DNA from: Pseudomonadota bacterium
GTDB taxonomy: Bacteria; Pseudomonadota; Gammaproteobacteria; Burkholderiales; Gallionellaceae
Assembly (NCBI GenBank): GCA_021783525.1
Contig: JAJXTT010000091.1
Location: forward strand, 1 to 7,067
Direction of reading: 5' to 3'
Length of the DNA: 7,067 nucleotides
The position numbers were made by a program, and so were the translations under genes. The notes under the pieces are model-generated. The model saw only the letters and a program-made list of their open reading frames with translations, was not told the DNA's origin and ran no database searches. This document shows positions 1 to 6,716 of this stretch, piece by piece. Numbering within the stretch: the stretch's first letter is position 1; each line of letters starts with the position of its first letter.

Positions 1-1096
1 ACACAGTTTGCGCACACGTTATCCCGATCACCAGATACTGCTCACCCACACCACACCCACCGGGCGCGTAGCCAGCGAACAGCTCTTTGGCGACGATGTG
101 ATTCGCGTATATCTGCCCTATGATTATCCTTTTGCCGTAAAGCGCTTTCTGCGCCATTTCAAACCTCGCGTCGGTGCGTTGCTGGAAACAGAGATCTGGT
201 TCAACCTTATCCATGCATGCCATGCGGACGCCATTCCGGTTCTGCTGCTCAACGCACGGCTTTCGGAAAAATCTGCCCGAAGTTATGCGCGCTTTCCCAG
301 ACTCGCTCGCGCCAGCCTGCATGAGCTGTACCTGATTGCGGCGCAGACCGAGGAAGATGCGACCCGCCTCGCCGGCCTGGCGAACAAGGCGGTGCCGGTA
401 ATGGGTAACCTGAAATTCGACATCGTGCCACCCGCCGAGATGCTGGCGCTTGGTAAGCATTTCCGTGTCTTGTTTGGCGAACGCCCTGTCCTGCTCCTTG
501 CCAGCACTCGCGAAGGCGAAGAGGAACTGTTGCTTGATGCCTTGCGAAGCCAGCAGGTCGAGCGCCTGCTTGTGGTGATTGTTCCGCGACATCCGCAGCG
601 ATTCGATGAAGTTGCGAGCCTCGTCGAAAAGCAGGGTTTGCGCATGCAGCGCCGGAGTGCAAATGAGGCCATTTCCCCGCATACGCAGGTGGTGCTGGGC
701 GACAGCATGGGTGAGATGTTCGCTTATTACGCCTCTTGCGATCTCGCATTCATCGGCGGCAGCCTGCTCCCTTTTGGCGGACAGAACCTGATCGAAGCTT
801 GCGCGGTCGGCACGCCCCTGTTGATCGGGCCGCATACTTATAACTTCGGGCAGGCAACTGAACTTGCCGTAGCAAACGGCGCGGCGATTCAAGTCACGCA
901 TGCGGACGATTTCGTGCAGCAACTGAATGCGCTCATGCACGACATCAAGCGGATGGGGCAAATGGGCGAGGCCGGAAGAAAATTCGTCAACGACAATCGG
1001 GGCGCCACCAGGCATGCCATGGCGCATATCGAGCTTGCATTCAATCAGGCCCTCTATAACAAAATCGTTTCCAGTCAGGTAAAATCGACGCCATGA
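1..1096 (+). CDS. waaA: Kdo transferase WaaA, 5' end outside window
   Basis: 3-Deoxy-D-manno-octulosonic acid transferase (GT30), an inner-membrane-associated enzyme that adds Kdo from CMP-Kdo to the lipid A precursor. The frame is open from base 2 at the left edge, so the gene starts upstream. The TTG at 8 is internal, because aligned from memory with E. coli WaaA (about 425 aa) roughly 65-70 N-terminal residues are missing, including the membrane anchor and the HSVSVGE region with the catalytic Glu. Visible family motifs, numbered from the codon at 8: TPTGR 16-20, LPYD 36-39, ETEIWFN 60-66, NARLS 82-86, NLKFDI 134-139, VPRHPQRF 192-199, GDSMGE 231-236, FIGGSL 248-253 with GGQN 257-260, and GPHTYNF 274-280. 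The second Rossmann half (about 160-345) is complete. WaaA usually has Pro where this protein has Phe in WFN. The stop TGA overlaps the rmlB ATG by 4 bp (ATGA, 1093-1096). Identity is very likely; whether it adds one or more Kdo residues cannot be read here. Confidence 0.95.
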   Translation, partial: HSLRTRYPDHQILLTHTTPTGRVASEQLFGDDVIRVYLPYDYPFAVKRFLRHFKPRVGALLETEIWFNLIHACHADAIPVLLLNARLSEKSARSYARFPRLARASLHELYLIAAQTEEDATRLAGLANKAVPVMGNLKFDIVPPAEMLALGKHFRVLFGERPVLLLASTREGEEELLLDALRSQQVERLLVVIVPRHPQRFDEVASLVEKQGLRMQRRSANEAISPHTQVVLGDSMGEMFAYYASCDLAFIGGSLLPFGGQNLIEACAVGTPLLIGPHTYNFGQATELAVANGAAIQVTHADDFVQQLNALMHDIKRMGQMGEAGRKFVNDNRGATRHAMAHIELAFNQALYNKIVSSQVKSTP

Positions 1097-2160
1097 AAAC
1101 AATCCTCGTTACCGGCGGCGCCGGATTCATTGGCTCTGCCGTCATACGGCAGTTCATCAACGATACCAATTCCAGCGTTGTCAATGTCGACAAGCTGACC
1201 TATGCGGGCAATCTGCAGTCCCTGGCTTCGGTGTCCGACAATCCAAGGTATCGATTCGAGAAGGTCGACATCTGCGATGCCGCCGAGGTCGCCCGCGTGT
1301 TCCGCGAACATCGGCCGGATGCCGTGATGCATCTGGCCGCCGAATCACATGTGGATCGCTCCATCAGTGGTCCGGCCGACTTCATCCAGACCAACATCGT
1401 CGGCACCTACACGCTGCTGGAAGCGGCGCGCAACTATTGGAGCGCGCTCGATGCAGATCGCAAGGCGGCGTTCCGCTTCCACCACATCTCCACCGACGAG
1501 GTGTATGGCAGTCTGGGGGAGAGCGGCTTCTTCACCGAGGAGACCGCCTATGAGCCCAACTCGCCCTATTCCGCCAGCAAGGCCTCTTCCGACCATCTGG
1601 TGCGCGCCTGGCATCACACCTATGGACTGCCGGTGGTCACCACCAACTGTTCCAACAACTATGGTCCGTACCACTTTCCGGAAAAACTGATCCCGCTTGT
1701 GATCCTGAACGCGGTCAACGGCAAGCCGCTGCCCATTTACGGCAAGGGCGACAACATCCGCGACTGGCTGTATGTGGACGACCACGCGCGAGCTTTGCGC
1801 CTGGTGCTCGATAAGGGCAAACTGGGCGAAACCTACAACATCGGCGGCTGGAACGAAAAAACCAACCTGGAAGTGGTACAGGCCATCTGCAAAACGCTGG
1901 ATGAACTGCACCCGCAAGGGGCGCCGCACGACAAGCTCATCACCTATGTTGCGGACCGCCCCGGTCACGACAAGCGTTATGCGATCGATGCTACCAAGAT
2001 CTCGCAAGACCTGGGGTGGAAGCCCAGGGAGACTTTCGAGAGCGGTTTGCGCAAGACCGTCGAATGGTATCTGCATAACACCGATTGGGTCAGCGGCGTG
2101 ACGAGCGGCGAATACCAGAAGTGGATGCAAAAGAATTATGCAGACAGGAGTGCAACATGA
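1093..2160 (+). CDS. rmlB: dTDP-glucose 4,6-dehydratase RmlB
   Basis: Second step of dTDP-L-rhamnose synthesis: NAD-dependent conversion of dTDP-D-glucose to dTDP-4-keto-6-deoxy-D-glucose, cytoplasmic. The 355-aa length is normal for this extended short-chain dehydrogenase. Visible: the Rossmann glycine motif TGGAGFIGS at 7-15; D33 in NVDKLTYAGN; LAAESHVDRS at 81-90; the catalytic STDEVYG at 133-139 (T134, D135, E136 give the dehydratase Asp-Glu pair); Y159xxxK163 in YSASK; NNYGPYHFPEK at 188-198; RDWLYVDD at 223-230; and the substrate-binding RPGHDKRYA at 289-297. The ATG at 1093 is chosen because it directly opens the glycine motif and overlaps the waaA stop. Only a weak, distant SD (AGG near 1077) is visible, so translation is probably coupled to waaA. 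No function-breaking change was noticed. The RffG paralogue of the ECA pathway has the same fold, but rmlA, rmlC and rmlD next door favour RmlB. Confidence 0.97.
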   Translation: MKTILVTGGAGFIGSAVIRQFINDTNSSVVNVDKLTYAGNLQSLASVSDNPRYRFEKVDICDAAEVARVFREHRPDAVMHLAAESHVDRSISGPADFIQTNIVGTYTLLEAARNYWSALDADRKAAFRFHHISTDEVYGSLGESGFFTEETAYEPNSPYSASKASSDHLVRAWHHTYGLPVVTTNCSNNYGPYHFPEKLIPLVILNAVNGKPLPIYGKGDNIRDWLYVDDHARALRLVLDKGKLGETYNIGGWNEKTNLEVVQAICKTLDELHPQGAPHDKLITYVADRPGHDKRYAIDATKISQDLGWKPRETFESGLRKTVEWYLHNTDWVSGVTSGEYQKWMQKNYADRSAT

Positions 2161-3032
2161 AAGGCATCATCCTCGCCGGCGGCTCCGGCACACGGCTTTA
2201 TCCTGTAACCCAAACGATTTCCAAGCAACTCCTACCCGTGTATGACAAGCCGATGATCTATCATCCGTTCACGACGCTGATGCTTGCGGGCATACGCGAT
2301 GTGCTGGTCATCTCGACGCCGCAGGACACTCCCCGCTTCGAGCAGTTGCTGGGCGATGGCTCGCAATGGGGGATGAGTATCTCTTACGCGGTTCAGCCGT
2401 CACCCGATGGCCTTGCGCAGGCTTTCATCATCGGTGAATCCTTCATCGGCAAGGATGCCTGCTCACTGGTGTTGGGCGACAACATATTCTACGGTCATGC
2501 CTTTGACACCTTGTTGACGCCCGCCGCAAACAAGACTGAAGGCGGCACCGTTTTTGCCTACCATGTGCTCGATCCGGAGCGGTATGGCGTCGTCGATTTC
2601 GATGCATCCGGCCGTGCACTGAGCATCGAGGAGAAACCCCTCAAGCCGAAATCGAATTATGCCGTGACGGGACTGTATTTTTACGATAACGATGTGGTGC
2701 AGATCGCGAAGTCCATCAAGCCTTCTGCGCGCGGCGAGCTTGAGATTACTACCGTGAACCAGATCTACCTGGATCGCGGCAAGCTTGACGTTCAGGTGAT
2801 GGGGCGCGGATATGCGTGGCTGGACACCGGCACGCACGAATCGCTGCTGGAAGCCTCCATGTTCATCCAGACGCTGGAAAAGCGTCAGGGCCTGAAGATC
2901 GCCTGTCCTGAAGAGATCGCCTATCGCAAGGGCTATATCGATGCTGCGCAATTGCAGAAACTGATCGCGCCGCTGTCCAAGAATGGTTATGGGCAATATT
3001 TGCAGCGCCTGCTGCACGAAGAGGGGCGCTGA
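2157..3032 (+). CDS. rmlA: Glucose-1-phosphate thymidylyltransferase RmlA
   Basis: First step of the pathway: dTTP plus glucose-1-phosphate gives dTDP-glucose and pyrophosphate. It is normally the feedback-controlled step, inhibited by dTDP-L-rhamnose. The 291-aa protein has the nucleotidyltransferase signature GGSGTRLYP at 8-16, SKQLLPVYDKPM at 22-33 (K23 in the usual catalytic Lys position), LGDNIFYG at 106-113 with metal-binding D108, VVDFD at 145-149, IEEKP at 157-161, TGLYFYD at 171-177, and WLDTGTHESL at 221-230 with the second metal ligand D223. The frame extends upstream to 2085, but the ATG at 2157 is preferred: it starts the family-typical MKGIILAGG and has AGGAG at 2146-2150, 6 nt away. 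It overlaps the rmlB stop by 4 bp (ATGA). The loop reads IYHP where many homologues have IYYP, a mild difference. Confidence 0.97.
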   Translation: MKGIILAGGSGTRLYPVTQTISKQLLPVYDKPMIYHPFTTLMLAGIRDVLVISTPQDTPRFEQLLGDGSQWGMSISYAVQPSPDGLAQAFIIGESFIGKDACSLVLGDNIFYGHAFDTLLTPAANKTEGGTVFAYHVLDPERYGVVDFDASGRALSIEEKPLKPKSNYAVTGLYFYDNDVVQIAKSIKPSARGELEITTVNQIYLDRGKLDVQVMGRGYAWLDTGTHESLLEASMFIQTLEKRQGLKIACPEEIAYRKGYIDAAQLQKLIAPLSKNGYGQYLQRLLHEEGR

Positions 3033-3580
3033 TGCAAGTTGTCCATACCGCGATCCCCGATGTGCTCGTCATCGAACCGAAAGTATTCGGCGATGACCGG
3101 GGATTTTTCTACGAGAGTTTCAACCAGCGCCGGTTCACTGAATTGACCGGCGTCGCCGATGCCTTCGTTCAGGACAATCATTCAAAATCCGCCCGCAATG
3201 TCTTGCGTGGTCTGCATTACCAGATACGTCAGCCACAAGGCAAGCTGGTGCGCGTCATCGCGGGCGAAGTGCTGGATATCGCTGTCGATGTTCGCAAGCA
3301 TTCAGCCACGTTCGGGAAATGGGTCGGTGTGAACCTGTCTGCCGAGAACAAGAAGATGCTGTGGATACCGAAGGGATTCGCGCATGGCTTTGTGGTACTG
3401 AGCGAGTCGGCCGAGTTCCTGTACAAGACGACCGATTATTGGGCGCCCGAGCATGAGCGCTGCATCGTCTGGAACGATACCGATCTGGCCATCGACTGGC
3501 AGCTGGGCGGGGCCACTCCGCTGCTTTCCGCCAAGGATCAGGCCGGCAAGCGCTTCCGCGACGCAGAGATTTTTGCATGA
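3032..3580 (+). CDS. rmlC: dTDP-4-keto-6-deoxyglucose 3,5-epimerase RmlC
   Basis: Third step: double epimerisation at C3 and C5 of dTDP-4-keto-6-deoxy-D-glucose. A 182-aa single-domain cupin, the usual length, working as a dimer in the cytosol. Visible: DDRGFFYESF at 21-30, FVQDNHS at 45-51, the signature LRGLHYQ at 58-64 with catalytic base H62, QGKLVRV at 69-75, IPKGFAHGF at 112-120, FLYKTTDYW at 129-137 with Y131 as the expected general acid, and D169 as the expected partner of the His. Because both H62 and Y131 are present, a full 3,5-epimerase is more likely than a monoepimerase paralogue. ATG at 3032 shares one base with the rmlA stop (TGATG), and GAGGGG at 3021-3026 is a good SD 5 nt upstream. 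Confidence 0.97.
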   Translation: MQVVHTAIPDVLVIEPKVFGDDRGFFYESFNQRRFTELTGVADAFVQDNHSKSARNVLRGLHYQIRQPQGKLVRVIAGEVLDIAVDVRKHSATFGKWVGVNLSAENKKMLWIPKGFAHGFVVLSESAEFLYKTTDYWAPEHERCIVWNDTDLAIDWQLGGATPLLSAKDQAGKRFRDAEIFA

Positions 3581-4497
3581 AGAAGATACTGCTCACCGGC
3601 AAGAACGGGCAGGTCGGTTGGGAATTGCAGCGTTCTCTGGCCTCTTTCGGTCAGATCGTCGCCACCGACTCGAAAGAACTGGATCTGGCCGATCCGGATG
3701 CAATCCGGCGCACTGTTCGCAGCATTGCTCCCGATATCATCATCAATCCGGCTGCATATACCGCTGTCGACAAGGCAGAAAGCGATGCGGCACGGGCGAT
3801 GGCCGTAAACGGTATTGCCCCCGGAATATTGGCCGAAGAGTCTCTTCGTCTCGGTGCATTGCTGGTCCACTATTCCACTGATTACGTATTTGACGGGAGC
3901 AAGACTGCGCCTTATACCGAGGACGATGCGCCCAACCCGCAAAGCGTCTACGGCAGCACGAAATTGGCCGGAGAACTGGCGATCCGCGCTTCCGGCTGCA
4001 AGCACCTCATCTTGCGTACCAGTTGGGTATATGGAGTACACGGCGGGAATTTTGTGAAGACGATATTGCGGCTGGCGAAAGAGCGCAATGAGCTCCGCAT
4101 CGTCGCCGACCAGTTCGGTGCGCCGACCTGGGCCAGGGATATTGCGGAAGCCACGGCTTCTGCCCTGTCCTTTTGGCAGAATGCGGATCGGGATAGCAAT
4201 TTGAGCGGGCTTTATCACCTGACTGCAGCGGGGCGCATCAACTGGCATCAATATGCCGAAGAGATCGTGCGTCTGGCTCGCCAGTATGATCCGGCGCTCG
4301 CATCCAAGGCTCTCGCTATCCACCCCATTGCCACGCACGAGTATCCTCTGCCTGCAAAGCGACCCTCAAATTCGGTTCTTGCCAACGACAAGATTCGCGA
4401 TGCATTCGGGATCGTATTGCCGGAGTGGCAGGACAGCGTTGCGAAATGCGTGCGGGAGATCTATGAGCCGACAGGCATGGCGCTCCCGCCGCAATAG
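3577..4497 (+). CDS. rmlD: dTDP-4-dehydrorhamnose reductase RmlD
   Basis: Last step: NAD(P)H-dependent reduction of dTDP-4-keto-L-rhamnose to dTDP-L-rhamnose, the donor for rhamnosyltransferases of core or O-antigen. The 306-aa protein is an extended SDR with the RmlD-type glycine motif TGKNGQVG at 7-14, DLADP at 36-40, NPAAYTAVDKAE at 57-68, STDYVFDG at 100-107, YxxxK at Y125/K129 (VYGSTKLAGE), RTSWVYG at 147-153, DQFGAPTWARD at 178-188 and RPSNSVL at 262-268, all expected for the family. The ATG at 3577 overlaps the rmlC stop by 4 bp (ATGA), with only a weak purine stretch (CAGAGA near 3564) ahead of it. It is the last gene of this strand: 92 bp later comes the end of the convergent tolC. 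The C-terminal tail after about 295 (EPTGMALPPQ) is a non-catalytic extension. Confidence 0.96.
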   Translation: MKKILLTGKNGQVGWELQRSLASFGQIVATDSKELDLADPDAIRRTVRSIAPDIIINPAAYTAVDKAESDAARAMAVNGIAPGILAEESLRLGALLVHYSTDYVFDGSKTAPYTEDDAPNPQSVYGSTKLAGELAIRASGCKHLILRTSWVYGVHGGNFVKTILRLAKERNELRIVADQFGAPTWARDIAEATASALSFWQNADRDSNLSGLYHLTAAGRINWHQYAEEIVRLARQYDPALASKALAIHPIATHEYPLPAKRPSNSVLANDKIRDAFGIVLPEWQDSVAKCVREIYEPTGMALPPQ

Positions 4498-4538
4498 CCA
4501 GCTGCTTGGTTCCAAGGATGCGCAGATTGCGCCCTACG

Positions 4539-4574
4539 TTCGTTGGGGCCCTTCGACAAGTTCGGGGCGACAGG
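4539..4574. repeat. Hairpin resembling a dispersed intergenic repeat, between convergent genes
   Basis: The spacer between rmlD and tolC contains a bulged stem-loop. GCCC 4548-4551 pairs with GGGC 4565-4568, TT 4552-4553 bulges out, CGA 4554-4556 pairs with TCG 4562-4564, and the loop is CAAGT. The sequence CCCTTCGACAAGTTCGGGGC is close to a CCCTTCGACAAGCTCAGGGC-type element that I recall seeing repeated between genes in many proteobacteria (from memory, unverified). A smaller hairpin (GCGCA 4520-4524 with TGCGC 4528-4532) lies just left. No T-run follows the main stem on either strand, so it is not a classical intrinsic terminator, although its place between two convergent 3' ends fits an end-of-transcript role. 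Confidence 0.45.
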
Positions 4575-4589
4575 ATAAATCTGCGTTTT

Positions 4590-5930
4590 CTAGTGCAGCG
4601 CCTGGTTGACCCTGCTCAGATCTTCTTCGCTCAACTCGCCCACTGCCGCTTTCAGGTTTAGCTGGCTGACCAGATAGTTGTATTCCGCCTGGTACAGGTC
4701 GCGTCGCGTCGAGAAGAGTTGCTGCTGGGCATTCAGGACATCGAGATTGGTGCGCACGCCGACGTCGTGTCCCAGCTTGCTTGCATCCAGCAGACTTTCG
4801 CTGGACTTCAACGCCTGCTGCAACGCCTGCACCTGTGCTATGCCGTTGACCACACCCAGGTACGCCTGGCGGGTTTGCAGCTCGACAGTACGGCGGGTGT
4901 TTTCCAGATCCTGCCTTGCGCGTTCGCGGTTGGCCTCAGCCTCGCGCCACTTGGACTGGATCGCGCCGCCCTCGAAAAGAGGTATATTCATTTGCACGCC
5001 CACTGTCGTTGCGGTGGTATCGCTGCCGATGCCGTAGATACTGCCGTTGGCCGAGTTCTTTGAATAGTTCGCCACCAGATCTACCGTCGGCAGATGCCCG
5101 CCCCGGTTGCGATCCACTTCCTTGTCGGCTATTTCCGCAGCCGCTTGCGCGCTGGCGATCTGGTAATTGTGTTGCTGCGCGCCCTCCACCCATTTGTTCA
5201 AATCGACCGGTTGCGGCTGTTCCAGCTGGAATGATTTGCCCAAGGGCGCCAATTCCTGGGGGACCGCATTAATCAACTGCTGCAAGGTGCGTCTCTTCAC
5301 TTCCAGGTCGCTTTGGGCTGCGATCTCTTGCGCAACGACCAGGTCATAGCGAGCCTGCGCTTCATGCGTATCGGTAATGGTAGCAGTGCCGACCTCGAAA
5401 TTCCGTTTGGCTTGTTCCAGCTGTTCGGAGATGGCGGTCTTTTGCGCTGCAGCCAGCTGCACGGTGTCCTGCGCGATCAATACGTCGAAATACGTTTGCG
5501 CCACGCGCAGTATCAGGCTCTGTTCAGCCAGTTTGTATTGTGCCTCGGTCTGCAGCACCTGCAATTCGGACTCGGAATAAGACGCCCAGTTCTGTTCGCG
5601 AAACAGGGGCTGTACCAGCGTTACGCCGTAACCGTGGTTGTTGAAGCGCTGATCCCCGGAAGGGAATGGGAACAGCGCGGCCCCGGCCCCCGTATACGTC
5701 GTGTTGACGTTGTTATAGGTCGTATTTGCATTGAAATTGACGCTGGGCAACAATTGCGAGCGGCCTTGCGTCAGTTTTTCCTGCCCGGCCTGTCTTGTCG
5801 CGCGTGCCGACGCGAACACCGCATCCTGATTTTGCGCCTGATGATAGAAATCCAGCAGATCCGCCGCGCCAGCCATTGGACTTGCGGCCATGGCCAGCGC
5901 GACGCTTAATGCAATTTTCGAGAATTTCAT
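4590..5930 (-). CDS. tolC: TolC-family outer-membrane efflux/secretion protein
   Basis: Outer-membrane channel of tripartite efflux or type I secretion, forming a trimeric beta-barrel and periplasmic alpha-helical tunnel. The 446-aa protein has a clear signal peptide (MKFSK, then a hydrophobic alanine-rich stretch; likely cleavage after residue 22, AGA|ADLL). Two outer-membrane-efflux repeats follow, about 25-220 and 235-435, with long heptad-like helical stretches. Typical motifs: VAQTYFDVLIAQD, FEVGTATITDTHEAQARYD in repeat one, and VGVRTNLDVLNAQQQLFSTRRDLYQAEY in repeat two, given here in pieces across roughly 180-200 and 390-420. The ATG at 5930 is chosen over a TTG at 5942: it gives a normal signal peptide and has GGGACGGG just upstream. 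No inner-membrane or adaptor partner is nearby, as is common for shared TolC proteins. It lies 93 bp behind the PCMT-like gene on the same strand but appears to have its own promoter. The symbol is by family; substrate unknown. Confidence 0.93.
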   Translation of the reverse strand: MKFSKIALSVALAMAASPMAGAADLLDFYHQAQNQDAVFASARATRQAGQEKLTQGRSQLLPSVNFNANTTYNNVNTTYTGAGAALFPFPSGDQRFNNHGYGVTLVQPLFREQNWASYSESELQVLQTEAQYKLAEQSLILRVAQTYFDVLIAQDTVQLAAAQKTAISEQLEQAKRNFEVGTATITDTHEAQARYDLVVAQEIAAQSDLEVKRRTLQQLINAVPQELAPLGKSFQLEQPQPVDLNKWVEGAQQHNYQIASAQAAAEIADKEVDRNRGGHLPTVDLVANYSKNSANGSIYGIGSDTTATTVGVQMNIPLFEGGAIQSKWREAEANRERARQDLENTRRTVELQTRQAYLGVVNGIAQVQALQQALKSSESLLDASKLGHDVGVRTNLDVLNAQQQLFSTRRDLYQAEYNYLVSQLNLKAAVGELSEEDLSRVNQALH

Positions 5931-5941
5931 CGCCCGTCCCA

Positions 5942-5963
5942 AATATTAGAATTTGCTAATATT
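5942..5963. promoter_or_regulatory. Perfect inverted repeat, probable operator of tolC
   Basis: AATATTAG (5942-5949) and CTAATATT (5956-5963) are exact reverse complements separated by AATTTG, giving a 22-bp AT-rich palindrome in G+C-rich surroundings. It ends 11 bp before the tolC ATG and covers most of the predicted -10 box, the expected transcription start and the early leader. Such a position suits a dimeric repressor that blocks polymerase. ArsR/SmtB- and other winged-helix repressors use short AT-rich palindromes of this form; which family binds here is not readable and no regulator gene is in the window. An A+U-only leader hairpin is a weaker alternative. Confidence 0.6.
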
Positions 5964-5987
5964 ACCTGCTGCGACTGCACAATTCAA
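5959..5987 (-). promoter_or_regulatory. Predicted sigma70-type promoter of tolC
   Basis: On the minus strand, TTGAAT (5987-5982) and TAATAT (5964-5959) are separated by exactly 17 bp. Each hexamer matches 4 of 6 consensus bases. The expected start near 5952 would leave a short leader of about 20 nt. The -10 is almost wholly inside the inverted repeat at 5942-5963, which makes repression by an operator-bound protein plausible. Read-through from the upstream methyltransferase promoter may add basal expression. Confidence 0.5.
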
Positions 5988-6023
5988 GTTGGCATGAATA
6001 TCCTCGACCATGCCGGGAAGCGA

Positions 6024-6668
6024 TCAGAACGTGAAACGTTGCGGTTGCGGGGCGTTTATCAAGGGCGCTACGCTGGTCTCGAACAGCGTGGTCGTCTCGA
6101 ACACGCCCGGAGCGACGCAAGTTACCAGCGTCGCGTGCATCGCCGGCGCATCGCCCACGATCGCAAACAGCCGCCCGCCCGTATTCAGCATCTGGTAGAA
6201 AGACTCCGGCGGCAGCGGCACGGAACCTGTCAGCACGATGGCATCGTACTTCTCGTTGCCCCAGCCCCTGGATGCATCGCCGACTTCCAGCGTCACGTTA
6301 TCGTAATGATGCGCAGCCAGCGTGCGGGCTGCGCGGGCGCTCAGTTCCTGAACCAGTTCCACGCTGGTGACATGCTGAGCCATGCGCGAAATCAGCGCGG
6401 TCAGGTAGCCGCTGCCCGTGCCAATTTCCAGTACGCGGTCACTTACTTTTAGTTTCAGGGCCTGCAATACGCGCGCTTCCACTTTGGGAAACCACATCTT
6501 GGCGTTGTGCCCGAGGGGAATTTCGACATCCATAAAGGCCATTGACTGCTTGTCCACCGGCACGAAATGTTCGCGTTTGACTTTCCTGAGCAGGTCGAGC
6601 ACGTTCGCATCCAATACGTCCCATGGACGTATCTGCTGTTCCACCATATTGAAGCGAGCGAGTTCCAT
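6024..6668 (-). CDS. PCMT-family (isoaspartyl methyltransferase-like) SAM methyltransferase
   Basis: A 214-aa class I SAM-dependent methyltransferase of the protein-L-isoaspartate O-methyltransferase family, with no signal peptide, so cytosolic. Visible: an N-terminal helical part with FNMVEQQIRPWDVLD (6-20) and VKREHFVP (30-37); SAM motif I VLEIGTGSG (79-87); acidic SAM-ribose position in SVELVQEL (102-109); VGDAS (129-133); and motif II YDAIVLTGS (141-149) followed by PLPP. The fold is convincing, but the substrate loop of true Pcm enzymes (Q-T-I-S-x-P after the LPIG-like strand) is replaced by LGHNAKMWFPKVEARV (52-67), so isoaspartate repair is doubtful. Start: ATG at 6668 is preferred because AGGAGG lies 9 nt upstream. 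The ATG at 6677 touches that SD, and an in-frame GTG at 6716 falls right beside the -10. Transcribed towards tolC, divergent from thiC. The actual methyl acceptor is unknown. Confidence 0.88.
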   Translation of the reverse strand: MELARFNMVEQQIRPWDVLDANVLDLLRKVKREHFVPVDKQSMAFMDVEIPLGHNAKMWFPKVEARVLQALKLKVSDRVLEIGTGSGYLTALISRMAQHVTSVELVQELSARAARTLAAHHYDNVTLEVGDASRGWGNEKYDAIVLTGSVPLPPESFYQMLNTGGRLFAIVGDAPAMHATLVTCVAPGVFETTTLFETSVAPLINAPQPQRFTF

Positions 6669-6677
6669 ATTGTTCAT

Positions 6678-6683
6678 CCTCCT
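6678..6683 (-). promoter_or_regulatory. Strong Shine-Dalgarno deciding the methyltransferase start
   Basis: On the minus strand AGGAGG directly abuts an ATG at 6677 (0 nt spacing, too close to work) and lies 9 nt from the next in-frame ATG at 6668. The spacing supports initiation at 6668, giving the family-typical N-terminus MELARFNMVEQQ. Confidence 0.7.
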
Positions 6684-6716
6684 GTCCCCTTGCTGCATAG
6701 TTATCTGTCGCGGCAC

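Noticed and set aside
249..749. Minus-strand frames opposite waaA
   Set aside because: Pro/Arg/Ala-rich products typical of shadow frames; waaA motifs run through the whole stretch.
1080..1085. TAAAAT before rmlB as an internal -10 box
   Set aside because: No acceptable -35 hexamer at 16-18 bp, and the gene overlaps waaA in an operon arrangement.
1345..2130. Long minus-strand open frame (261 codons) opposite rmlB
   Set aside because: Lies wholly antisense to a clear rmlB with all motifs; the product has no recognisable domain and no SD was noticed. High-G+C shadow.
2085..2156. Upstream extension of rmlA by 24 residues
   Set aside because: It would overlap rmlB by 76 bp, and the ATG at 2157 has a good SD and the conserved MKGIILAGG start.
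3538..4338. Long minus-strand open frame (266 codons) opposite rmlD
   Set aside because: Antisense to intact rmlD, low-complexity-like composition with many Arg/Ile/Gly and no family features.
5313..5909. Plus-strand open frame (198 codons) opposite tolC
   Set aside because: Shadow of the tolC coding frame; Cys/Arg/Gln-rich product without recognisable motifs.
5931..5942. TTG start adding four residues to TolC
   Set aside because: The ATG at 5930 gives a standard signal peptide and retains purine-rich GGGACGGG as a possible SD; the TTG codon lies within the palindrome edge.
5994..6452. Plus-strand open frame (152 codons) opposite the PCMT-like gene
   Set aside because: Arg/His/Gln-rich antisense product overlapping a convincing methyltransferase gene.
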